A DNA stretch of 25,886 nucleotides from assembly GCA_002430605.1 (NCBI GenBank), contig DJBY01000091.1, forward strand, positions 1-25,886, given 5' to 3'. Shown here in pieces: positions 17,612 through 24,725 of the stretch. The notes under the pieces are model-generated. The model was not told the DNA's origin and ran no database searches. It saw only the letters and a program-made list of their open reading frames with translations. The position numbers and the translations under genes were made by a program. Origin of the DNA: Opitutia bacterium UBA5964. GTDB lineage: Bacteria; Verrucomicrobiota; Verrucomicrobiia; Opitutales; Coraliomargaritaceae. Position 1 is the stretch's first letter, and the number at the start of each line of letters is the position of its first letter.

Positions 17612-18160
17612 ATGGCTAAGACAAAAGTTCTAGAGCGTAAACCGCTCACTTTCGCGGAAAAAACATTTATTCCGCAAATCGTTACTGGGTTGAAGACGAC
17701 CCTAGCAGCGATGTTTGCTAAGACGATCACTTTGGAGTATCCGGAGCAGCGTCCCGTCATCCCTGAAAATTACCGTGGTGTGCCCACACTCGTGAAGGAC
17801 CCGAATGGTCGTGAAAAGTGTGTCTCTTGCCAGTTGTGTGAATTCGTTTGCCCGCCCAAGGCAATCAAGATCATCCCCGGTGAGATCGATGCCGAAGCTG
17901 AGCCAGATCGTGCACACGTCGAAAAAGCGCCGAAAGAATTCGAGATCAACATGCTACGCTGCATTTATTGTGGCCTTTGCCAGGAAGTGTGCCCCGAAGA
18001 GGCGATTTTCCTAAAGGATATTTTTTCAATGTCCGGCTACACCCGCGAAGAGATGATTAATAAGAAGGATAAACTCTACGAACTAGGTGGCACCATGCCG
18101 GATAAACATCACAAGTGGGACAAGAAGAAAGCCGCTGAAGAAGCGGGTAATACTCATTAA
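17612..18160 (+). CDS. nuoI: NADH-quinone oxidoreductase subunit I
   Basis: The 182-residue ferredoxin-like subunit carrying 4Fe-4S clusters N6a and N6b between NuoG and NuoB. Two complete CxxCxxCxxxC motifs are present, Cys70-Cys73-Cys76-Cys80 and Cys117-Cys120-Cys123-Cys127, with the paired CP and CPEEAI ends. The N-terminal amphipathic region (about 18-45) docks on the membrane arm in this family. The tail is lysine- and glutamate-rich. It lies 12 bp after nuoH. A 101-bp gap with two heptad arrays follows. Confidence 0.97.
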   Translation: MAKTKVLERKPLTFAEKTFIPQIVTGLKTTLAAMFAKTITLEYPEQRPVIPENYRGVPTLVKDPNGREKCVSCQLCEFVCPPKAIKIIPGEIDAEAEPDRAHVEKAPKEFEINMLRCIYCGLCQEVCPEEAIFLKDIFSMSGYTREEMINKKDKLYELGGTMPDKHHKWDKKKAAEEAGNTH

Positions 18161-18161
18161 C

Positions 18162-18196
18162 AATTTAAAATTACGAATTAGGAATGACGAATGACT
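18162..18196. repeat. Heptad repeats, left arm, nuoI-nuoJ gap
   Basis: Starting 2 bp after the nuoI stop there are five units in exact 7-bp phase: AATTTAA (18162), AATTACG (18169), AATTAGG (18176), AATGACG (18183) and AATGACT (18190). A facing array in the opposite orientation lies at 18226-18260, so the gap could form an imperfect long hairpin with 35-bp arms and a 29-bp loop. Confidence 0.82.
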
Positions 18197-18225
18197 GACA
18201 TAACACAGACCATAAACGAACGATT

Positions 18226-18260
18226 CTTAATTTCTAAACCACATTTTCTAATTCTTATAC
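18226..18260. repeat. Heptad repeats, right (inverted) arm, nuoI-nuoJ gap
   Basis: Five in-phase units in the opposite orientation: CTTAATT (18226), TCTAAAC (18233), CACATTT (18240), TCTAATT (18247) and CTTATAC (18254), ending 1 bp before the nuoJ start codon. No Shine-Dalgarno is visible for nuoJ. A 25-codon ORF (18191-18268) spans the gap and overlaps the nuoJ start; its reality is doubtful. Confidence 0.78.
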
Positions 18261-18261
18261 A

Positions 18262-18810
18262 ATGTTAGACATACTGTTTTACGTCTTTTCAGCGATCACA
18301 CTGATTGCGGCCGTGCTGATGGTCCTCACGCCGAATGCGGTGAATGGAGCCATGTGCATGATCGTCGCTTTCATCGGCACTGCGGCGCTCTTTGTTCTGT
18401 TGGAAGCCTACTTCCTCGCGGTCATTCAAGTGGTGGTCTACGCGGGGGCGGTCATGGTGCTATTTCTCTTCATCATCATGCTTCTCGATGTGGATAAAGG
18501 GGAGGGTGGTGCTAACGAATATAAGGATAAGCTGACCATTGGCGCATCTGCGATCGGTTTCTTGCTGCTTGTCATGCTGGTTTGTTCTGCCTTCTCCGGC
18601 GCTCATCTTCCTGAGCCTGCTTTGACAGCAGTTGCCGAGAATCCAGAGGTATTCACTGGCGGTGTGCCATTTACCACGTCCTCCAAGTCATTTGGCTACA
18701 GCCTCTTCACTAAATACATGCTGCCATTCCAAGTGGCTGGCTTCCTTCTCCTTGCCGCCATGATCGGGGTGATTGTCGTGTCCAAAAAACACGACATCAC
18801 GGAAGATTAG
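18262..18810 (+). CDS. nuoJ: NADH-quinone oxidoreductase subunit J
   Basis: The 182-residue antiporter-like-arm linker subunit with five predicted membrane helices (about 4-24, 29-48, 56-76, 93-115 and 157-176). The conserved third helix, rich in Tyr, Ala and Val (VIQVVVYAGAVMVLFLFIIM), contains the pi-bulge region of the family. DVDKGEGG follows as the cytoplasmic loop. It sits between nuoI and nuoK as in most nuo operons. Confidence 0.95.
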   Translation: MLDILFYVFSAITLIAAVLMVLTPNAVNGAMCMIVAFIGTAALFVLLEAYFLAVIQVVVYAGAVMVLFLFIIMLLDVDKGEGGANEYKDKLTIGASAIGFLLLVMLVCSAFSGAHLPEPALTAVAENPEVFTGGVPFTTSSKSFGYSLFTKYMLPFQVAGFLLLAAMIGVIVVSKKHDITED

Positions 18811-18837
18811 TCATTATTCATCATTTATTAGCTAATT
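18810..18837. repeat. Degenerate heptads in the nuoJ-nuoK gap
   Basis: The gap between the nuoJ stop and nuoK start is only 30 bp and is almost wholly four 7-bp units in phase: GTCATTA (18810), TTCATCA (18817), TTTATTA (18824) and GCTAATT (18831). These are weaker relatives of the arrays in the other gaps, in the TAATT orientation. Confidence 0.6.
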
Positions 18838-18840
18838 CTC

Positions 18841-19146
18841 ATGACTGTCGGACTTAATGCTTTTCTTATCGTAGCCGGACTGCTCTTTGCAGTGGGGCTA
18901 CTCGGGGTGACTTTGCGTCAGAATACGCTCGTCATTTATATGTCGCTCGAACTGATGCTCAATGCCGTGAATTTGGCATTCGTTGCATTCTCTCGTTACA
19001 ACGGGACAATGGACGGTAACCTCTTCGTCTTTTTTATTATCACCGTGGCGGCTGCCGAAGTCGCGCTCGGCCTGGCCATCATCGTCGCATTGTTCCGACG
19101 TCGTCAGTCTGTAATGGTGGACCAATTGAACGCCCTGAGTCACTAG
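18841..19146 (+). CDS. nuoK: NADH-quinone oxidoreductase subunit K
   Basis: The 101-residue, three-helix membrane subunit, homologous to MrpC. The two intramembrane glutamates essential for proton transfer are present: the one in YMSLELMLNAVNLAFVAF (helix 2) and the one in VAAAEVALGLAII (helix 3). Length is the family standard. nuoL begins 4 bp after its stop. Confidence 0.97.
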   Translation: MTVGLNAFLIVAGLLFAVGLLGVTLRQNTLVIYMSLELMLNAVNLAFVAFSRYNGTMDGNLFVFFIITVAAAEVALGLAIIVALFRRRQSVMVDQLNALSH

Positions 19147-19150
19147 TACT

Positions 19151-21004
19151 ATGACCGCCGCTCAAATACTACTCGCCGCTCTTCTCACGCCACTGCTTTC
19201 CGCAGTATTGATTGCCTGCTTCCTGCGTCGCCGCGGAACACTGGCTGCGTATCTTTCGGTCGCTGCCGCTGCCGGTATCTGTGCTTTCAGTTACCTAGCA
19301 ATCCAAGCCAGTGAGGCTGAGCCCATTCGCGCCGCAGTCGATTGGTTGCATTTTGGTAATTTCACAGTGTCGATGGGCTTCCTGTTTGATGGGGTCGCAG
19401 CTACGATGCTGACGATGGTCGCCTTTGTTGGTTTCCTGATTCATGTATTCAGTCTTGGATACATGGCAGAGGACAAGGCTAAGGCCCGCTTCTTCGGTGG
19501 TCTTTCGATTTTCATGTTTTCCATGCTGGGTATCATCCTCGCGGACAACTTAATCATGATCTTCGTGTTCTGGGAGTTGGTCGGCTTTAGTTCATACATG
19601 CTGATCGGGCACTATCTTGATACAAACGAAGCCGCGGCAGCTGCAAAGAAGGCATTTATAGTCAATCGCATCGGCGACCTCGGTTTCCTCGTCGGTATCG
19701 TGTATGCCTACTGGCACTTCGGCACCACCAACCTTGAAGCCATGGGCGCAGCGGTTGCTGTTGATCCTGGCTTAATCAGCTGGGTGATTGCGGCGCTACT
19801 CATGTGCGGCTTCATCGGTAAGTCTGCTCAGTTCCCGTTGCATGTTTGGTTACCAGACGCGATGGCTGGCCCGACTCCGGTGTCGGCTCTAATCCACGCG
19901 GCGACAATGGTCGCGGCAGGTGTGTATTTCTTGATTCGTATCGCGTTCCTCTTTCCTTCAGAGGTGCTTGGCGGTATTGCGATTCTGGGCACCTCGGTTG
20001 CCGTGTATGCAGGCTTCTGTGCGTATGGTCAGAATGACATTAAGAAAATATTGGCATACTCAACACTTTCGCAGCTCGGCTACATGTCGGCCGCGTTCGG
20101 CTTGGGCTTCCCTGGAATCGCACTGTTCCATCTGATCACACACGCGTTCTTCAAAGCGCTGTTGTTTCTCGGTGCGGGTTCTGTGATTCATGGCTGTCAC
20201 CACGAGCAGGATATCTTTAAGATGGGCGGCATTCTTAAGAAAATGCCGATCACTTCGATCACTTTCTTTGTTGGGGTATTGGCACTTTGTGGTGTGTATG
20301 GCTTTGCTGGTTTTTACTCGAAAGATGCGATTTTGGTCGCAGGTGGACTCGAAAGCACTGCGATCTTCTCATTGTTGACGCTCGGTGCCTTTTTGACCGC
20401 TGGTTACATGGGGCGCTTGGTTTGGATCGTGTTCTTCGGGGAGCCGAAGTCGGATGCAGCGGCACACGCACATGAGAGTGGTTTCAGCATGCTGTTACCA
20501 TTGGTCATCTTGGCAGTGCTTTCGGTTGTCGGCGGTTGGATCGGTGTTTGGCCCGAAGCAACTGGTCAGATCATTCGCGATAATTTAGAGCACCTGCATC
20601 ACGCTGAAGGGCACGATGTAATGCACAACAAGGTAATGGTTCTCGGTACAGCTGCATGGATCGTTGGTTTACTAGGTTCGTTCTTTTTCTATGGTGTCGG
20701 CAAAAATGGTGATGCGCTGCAGAATCGTGCGAAGCCAGTTTACGACTTTCTCAAAGCCCGCCTGTGGTTCGACGAGATCTACGGCTTCTATGTCGCGAAG
20801 ATTCAGCAGCGCTTGGCGGTTCTTCTCAGCTTTCTCGATGTTTTCCTTATTAAGGGACTGTTTGTTCGAGGCAGTGGCGGCTTGGTCGGTTTGCTCGGCG
20901 CATGCTCACGCTCGCTGCATGTTGGTAATATTCACGGCTATGTTTACTGGTTCCTCGCCGGACTCATCCTCCTTTGGGCGCTCGCTTCTGGCGTAGCGCT
21001 ATAA
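19151..21004 (+). CDS. nuoL: NADH-quinone oxidoreductase subunit L
   Basis: The 617-residue distal antiporter-like proton-pumping subunit with about 16 membrane helices and the long lateral C-terminal helix region. The channel residues are in place: Glu142 (FVFWELVGFSSYMLIGHY), Lys224 (FIGKSAQFPLHVWLPDAM), the GPTPVSALIHAATMVAAG segment, and HAFFKALLFLGAGSVIHG. The last helix (VYWFLAGLILLWALASG) is short and hydrophobic. Length and motifs match canonical NuoL. Confidence 0.97.
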   Translation: MTAAQILLAALLTPLLSAVLIACFLRRRGTLAAYLSVAAAAGICAFSYLAIQASEAEPIRAAVDWLHFGNFTVSMGFLFDGVAATMLTMVAFVGFLIHVFSLGYMAEDKAKARFFGGLSIFMFSMLGIILADNLIMIFVFWELVGFSSYMLIGHYLDTNEAAAAAKKAFIVNRIGDLGFLVGIVYAYWHFGTTNLEAMGAAVAVDPGLISWVIAALLMCGFIGKSAQFPLHVWLPDAMAGPTPVSALIHAATMVAAGVYFLIRIAFLFPSEVLGGIAILGTSVAVYAGFCAYGQNDIKKILAYSTLSQLGYMSAAFGLGFPGIALFHLITHAFFKALLFLGAGSVIHGCHHEQDIFKMGGILKKMPITSITFFVGVLALCGVYGFAGFYSKDAILVAGGLESTAIFSLLTLGAFLTAGYMGRLVWIVFFGEPKSDAAAHAHESGFSMLLPLVILAVLSVVGGWIGVWPEATGQIIRDNLEHLHHAEGHDVMHNKVMVLGTAAWIVGLLGSFFFYGVGKNGDALQNRAKPVYDFLKARLWFDEIYGFYVAKIQQRLAVLLSFLDVFLIKGLFVRGSGGLVGLLGACSRSLHVGNIHGYVYWFLAGLILLWALASGVAL

Positions 21005-21034
21005 AAATAGGTGAACGATTCAATTTAGATAGAT

Positions 21035-22630
21035 ATGACTCCTGTCCATACATCATCACTTTGCCTTCTGGCAGCTATACTGACACCGCTGTCTGCGGGG
21101 TTGTTCTTGCTGTTCGGAGCCCGTTTTAGCAAATCAAGTTTACGCGCAGTTGGCATCATCGGCTTCGCGACTCCATTGCTCATTGCTCTGGCGCTGTATA
21201 GCCAGTTCGAGCCCTCGCTAGTCGGTGGCTATAATTTCGAGCTACGTCTCGCTACCGGACTGGAAGCGGTCGGCATTTATCTGCACCTCGGCCTGAATGG
21301 TATTTCGATGCCGCTCTTCATGCTGGCTGGTGTCGTTGGCTTTGCCGCTGGAATGTATGCCATGTTCTCCAAGGCAGAGCGTCCGCATCTGTATCTTGCG
21401 CTGTTGCTGTTTATGCTCGGCGGGTTGATGGGTACCTTTGCTTCGGTTGATATTTTCTTCTTCTACTTCTTCCACGAGTTCGCACTCATCCCGACCTTCA
21501 TCATGATTGGTGTGTGGGGCGGTGCTGGTAAGCGTGGCGCGGCGATTGAAATGACGATCTACCTGACGCTTGGTGCGTTGTTGTCGTTGATCGGGCTGAT
21601 TGCACTATATGTGCAGAGTGGGGCGGATTCGTTCTCGCTGATCACACTGCGTGAGTATTTGGCGGCGCAACCAATTGCCGACACTGTGCAGAACAACATC
21701 TTCGCACTGTTGCTGTTCGGCTTTGGTATTTTGGTGTCGCTCTTCCCGTTCCACAGTTGGGCACCTAAGGGCTATGCCACTGCGCCAACTGGTGCGGCGA
21801 TGCTTCACGCGGGTGTGCTCAAGAAATTTGGCCTGTATGGTCTGTTGCAGATTGCAGCACCATTGTTACCAGCAGGTGCAGCTCATTGGTTCCCTTGGAT
21901 CGTATGGCTCGCGCTGGGTAACATCATTATCATCGGTCTGATTACAATGGCTCAGAAGGATGTAAAGATGATGCTTGGTTATAGTTCGGTCATGCACATG
22001 GGTTATGCTTTTCTCGGTATCGCAACGTTTTCGGTCGTCGGCATCGGAGGTGCGTTGTTGATGATGATCGCACACGGCCTCTCCGTTGCACTGTTGTTCA
22101 TGCTTTCGACTTGTATTTACCACCGTAGCCAGACCTTCGATATGTCATCGATGGGTGGTCTCGCAACCAAGGCACCAGTGTTGGCTGCCTTCTTCGTGGC
22201 GGGCACAATGGCGAGTATTGGTCTGCCGGGCTTCGGTAATTTCTGGGGCGAGTTCACCATCTTTGCTGCCTTGGCCGAAACGGAGGCGACTCGGTGGATC
22301 GTGGCACCAGCTGCGGTGGGTATTATTATTTCTGCGATCTACGGACTGCGGGCAGTCGCAAACATTTTCTTTGGTAAGCCAACCGAGGCCTTTGCCGATC
22401 GTTTAAATGGCGACGAAATCGTCGATCTCAAGATTCATGAGCGATTCCCTGCGTTGGTACTGATCGTGGCCCTGATTGTTGTCGGTATTTGCCCACGTCT
22501 GTTTTCCGATGCAGCCAATGATGAGTTATCGTTGATTTCAAGTTATTCAAACAAGAGCACTTTGCCGATTATTGAAATTAACGCGGCGCTTTCTCAACCA
22601 GTTGAAGCACATAAGGAGGTTACACACTAA
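21035..22630 (+). CDS. nuoM: NADH-quinone oxidoreductase subunit M
   Basis: The 531-residue antiporter-like proton-pumping subunit with about 14 membrane helices. Glu148 (FFHEFALIPTFIM) and Glu406 (FWGEFTIF) match E. coli Glu144 and Glu407, and the helix-8 lysine pair in GVLKKFGLYGLL is present. At the helix-7 site, where most NuoM proteins have Lys (E. coli Lys234, in a K-V-P-FPFHTW context), this protein reads GILVSLFPFHSWAPKGY, with Leu233 at the aligned site and the usual LPDAH loop replaced. It therefore belongs to a divergent NuoM type. The C-terminal tail is polar. Its TAA shares one base with the nuoN ATG. Confidence 0.95.
   Translation: MTPVHTSSLCLLAAILTPLSAGLFLLFGARFSKSSLRAVGIIGFATPLLIALALYSQFEPSLVGGYNFELRLATGLEAVGIYLHLGLNGISMPLFMLAGVVGFAAGMYAMFSKAERPHLYLALLLFMLGGLMGTFASVDIFFFYFFHEFALIPTFIMIGVWGGAGKRGAAIEMTIYLTLGALLSLIGLIALYVQSGADSFSLITLREYLAAQPIADTVQNNIFALLLFGFGILVSLFPFHSWAPKGYATAPTGAAMLHAGVLKKFGLYGLLQIAAPLLPAGAAHWFPWIVWLALGNIIIIGLITMAQKDVKMMLGYSSVMHMGYAFLGIATFSVVGIGGALLMMIAHGLSVALLFMLSTCIYHRSQTFDMSSMGGLATKAPVLAAFFVAGTMASIGLPGFGNFWGEFTIFAALAETEATRWIVAPAAVGIIISAIYGLRAVANIFFGKPTEAFADRLNGDEIVDLKIHERFPALVLIVALIVVGICPRLFSDAANDELSLISSYSNKSTLPIIEINAALSQPVEAHKEVTH
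22613..22619 (+). promoter_or_regulatory. Strong Shine-Dalgarno for nuoN
   Basis: AAGGAGG lies at 22613-22619, 10 bp before the nuoN ATG (22630) and inside the 3' end of nuoM. It is the only full anti-16S-type match seen before a nuo gene here and confirms the overlapping start, TAATG. Confidence 0.8.
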
Positions 22631-24132
22631 TGAACGAGCTTCTCGCCGAATTTCTGCGCAGTTTCACTGCGACAAACGACTGGGCAGCAATTGCGCCCGA
22701 GATCATGTTGGCTGTGTTGGCGCTCGCCCTGTTGGGGGCTGAGATGGTGCTGCCGCGTGCCAAACAGGGGCTGATCGCGCGCCTTGCGATTTGGGGACAA
22801 GTGATTGTCCTTGGTGTCACATTAGGTTGCTCGGCTTATTATACCGTTGAGGGACAGACCTTTTTCAGTGGTATGATCGCGCAGACAGATGTGACGCAAA
22901 TCATGCGTGCCTTCTTCTTGGTAAGTTCGATTCTGGTCTGCTACCTCGGCAAGATCTACTTATCGAAGCAAAAGCTGCCGCGCACGGAGTTCTTCCACCT
23001 GGTGATTATCATTGCAGCAGCGATGATGCTGCTGGTGCAGAGTGCCAATTTTGTTATGCTGTTCGTGGCGCTCGAAGCCGTAACGATCGCATTTTATGTA
23101 TTGGTTGCTTATTGCCGCACTAGTTCGCTGTCGCTCGAAGCGGGCTTGAAATATTTGATCCTCGGTGCGCTGAGTTCGTCAATTTTGTTGTTCGGTATTG
23201 TACTACTTTATGGAGTTTCGGGTAATCCTGAGTTGAGCTTCTCCAGTGCTGATTCACTCAATTTCGAAGCGTTAAAGACTTTTATCGCGATACATCAGGA
23301 TAATGTATTGGTGCGCATCGGAGCCATTCTGGTCATTGCCGGTATTTGTTTTAAGATTGGTGCCGTACCGTTTCAAATTTGGGTGCCTGACGTCTATCAA
23401 GGTGCTCCCACTCCTGTGACTGCGTATCTTGCGATCGCGTCGAAGGCAGCTGGCTTTATTGTATTACTGCAGCTGTTGACGGGTCCGTTTATTGGTTTGG
23501 CTTCCTTCCTGATCCCAGTGCTGTCGTTTATCGCAGCAGCCACCATCCTGTTTGGTAATTTCGCGGCGGTGCGTCAGCGCAACGTCAAACGCCTGATGGG
23601 CCTTTCGGGAATTGCACATGCTGGTTACCTCCTCGTTGGCGTGGTGGCAGCGCTCAGCATTCCAGAAGCAAAGTATGCAGTAATTTTCTATCTCGTAACT
23701 TATCTGCTAGCGTCGTTTGCAGTCTTTGCCGTGATGTCGCATATGGCTGGCTCTGATGATGCCAACCAAGAGCTTGAAGATTACGAGAACCTTGCGCGCA
23801 AGCGTCCGTTCCTCAGTGGTGTGCTCGCCGTTGGCTTAGGTTCATTGGCTGGTATTCCGCCATTAGGTGGCTTCATTGGTAAGCTGTTTATCTTTATCGC
23901 AGCTTACAAAGCCGGCCTTTACGGCCTGTTGGGGATTTCCGTACTCGGTGTGGTGATCTCGATCTACTACTACTTTGGTTGGGTGCGCACAGTGTATTTC
24001 TCTGATTCGAAGGATGACGCAACCGAAACTGCTGGATCGCTCTGCAGCTGCGATCGCGTCGTGCTAGGTGCGCTCGTTTTTGCGACGGTGCTGGTTGGAA
24101 TCTTCCCGGGGGCGTTGCCGATCATCCCGTAA
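22630..24132 (+). CDS. nuoN: NADH-quinone oxidoreductase subunit N
   Basis: The 500-residue antiporter-like proton-pumping subunit nearest the NuoA/J/K core, with about 14 membrane helices. The channel residues appear intact: the Glu of LFVALEAVTIAFYVL, Lys242 (CFKIGAVPFQIWVPDVY), then QGAPTPVTAYLAIASKAAG with the helix-8 Lys, and a late GFIGKLFIFIAAYKAG. It is the last gene of the operon. Its ATG overlaps the nuoM stop, implying coupled translation, and an intrinsic terminator begins about 20 bp after its stop. Confidence 0.97.
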   Translation: MNELLAEFLRSFTATNDWAAIAPEIMLAVLALALLGAEMVLPRAKQGLIARLAIWGQVIVLGVTLGCSAYYTVEGQTFFSGMIAQTDVTQIMRAFFLVSSILVCYLGKIYLSKQKLPRTEFFHLVIIIAAAMMLLVQSANFVMLFVALEAVTIAFYVLVAYCRTSSLSLEAGLKYLILGALSSSILLFGIVLLYGVSGNPELSFSSADSLNFEALKTFIAIHQDNVLVRIGAILVIAGICFKIGAVPFQIWVPDVYQGAPTPVTAYLAIASKAAGFIVLLQLLTGPFIGLASFLIPVLSFIAAATILFGNFAAVRQRNVKRLMGLSGIAHAGYLLVGVVAALSIPEAKYAVIFYLVTYLLASFAVFAVMSHMAGSDDANQELEDYENLARKRPFLSGVLAVGLGSLAGIPPLGGFIGKLFIFIAAYKAGLYGLLGISVLGVVISIYYYFGWVRTVYFSDSKDDATETAGSLCSCDRVVLGALVFATVLVGIFPGALPIIP

Positions 24133-24153
24133 GCCACGGACTCATTTAAAACG

Positions 24154-24187
24154 AAAAGCCGAGCTCGTGATGAGCTCGGCTTTTTTT
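24154..24187 (+). terminator. Intrinsic terminator of the nuo operon
   Basis: GCCGAGCTC (24158-24166) pairs perfectly with GAGCTCGGC (24172-24180) across a 5-nt loop, and seven T follow (24181-24187). The preceding AAAA extends pairing into the T-tract, so it may also work for transcripts arriving on the minus strand from the rhaT side. Confidence 0.93.
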
Positions 24188-24230
24188 GATCATCTTCGAG
24201 CTGAATAGGGTTGAGCGTATTGATGCTGCT

Positions 24231-24649
24231 CTCGGCTTTGCCGCTGGCTGTATTGAACTTTCGTTGCTTGACTACGTTGGGTAAATAGAAGCCGTCGGGT
24301 TGCCTTGCGCGGTTGTTGAAGTTTTCAAAGCCGGTAATGACAGCTTCGATGCGTTGTCGAATGACGTCGTAGCTGGCTTCGAAGGCTTTCCAAGGCACAT
24401 TGTTTTGGTTGCCGAGCGTGGCCCTTGCGATGCGGCAAACTATGGCGGTCTTACTGAGTCGTGCGGGGCCCCGCGTTCAAGCACCATGGGAGTGGTGATG
24501 CGGCCCGCGTCGTTGAGCTAGAAGTGGGAGTACTCGGCGAACTCGGTAAGCGATTAGCGTGCGAAAAAGCCGGGGTCGATGCGCTTCTTGGACGTTTCGG
24601 TGGCGATCGGCCTTGCGCCGTTTTCGTAAAATTCGAAGCGCGAGTAGAA
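24231..24649 (-). pseudogene. Remnant of an FdhF/YdeP-family molybdopterin oxidoreductase
   Basis: Read on the minus strand, two ends of a YdeP-like protein are recognisable with the middle missing. From 24649: FYENGARPIATETSKKRIDP then GFFAR, a stop, SLTEFAEYSHF, a stop, then LNDAGRITTPMVLERGAPH; this matches the N-terminal ENGAK...FFA...GRLTQPL stretch of E. coli YdeP. After a frameshift near 24447-24470 comes SKTAIVCRIARATLGNQNNV and then a stretch with YDVIRQRIEAVITGFENFN, RQPDGFYLP and NTASGKAE (ending about 24231), which matches the YdeP region near its C-terminus (YDRIRNDIEAVLPEF, HPGGFHL, TPSGKA). Roughly 500 central residues and the last 150 or so are gone. Two in-frame stops plus the frameshift make this a clear pseudogene. 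Flanking bases 24188-24230 and 24650-24725 show only eroded sequence. The 142-codon open frame starting at 24398 is part of this relic. Confidence 0.82.
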
Positions 24650-24725
24650 GCTTATGAGTCCCACCGAATGGGAATGAATGAAATGAATCGGGGGTCTGCG
24701 AGGTCTACCTAGCTGGTGCGTTAAA

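Noticed and set aside
23970..24398. A 142-codon minus-strand ORF after nuoN as an intact gene
   Set aside because: Its first 56 codons are the YdeP-like relic; the rest runs through the nuo terminator and antisense to nuoN.
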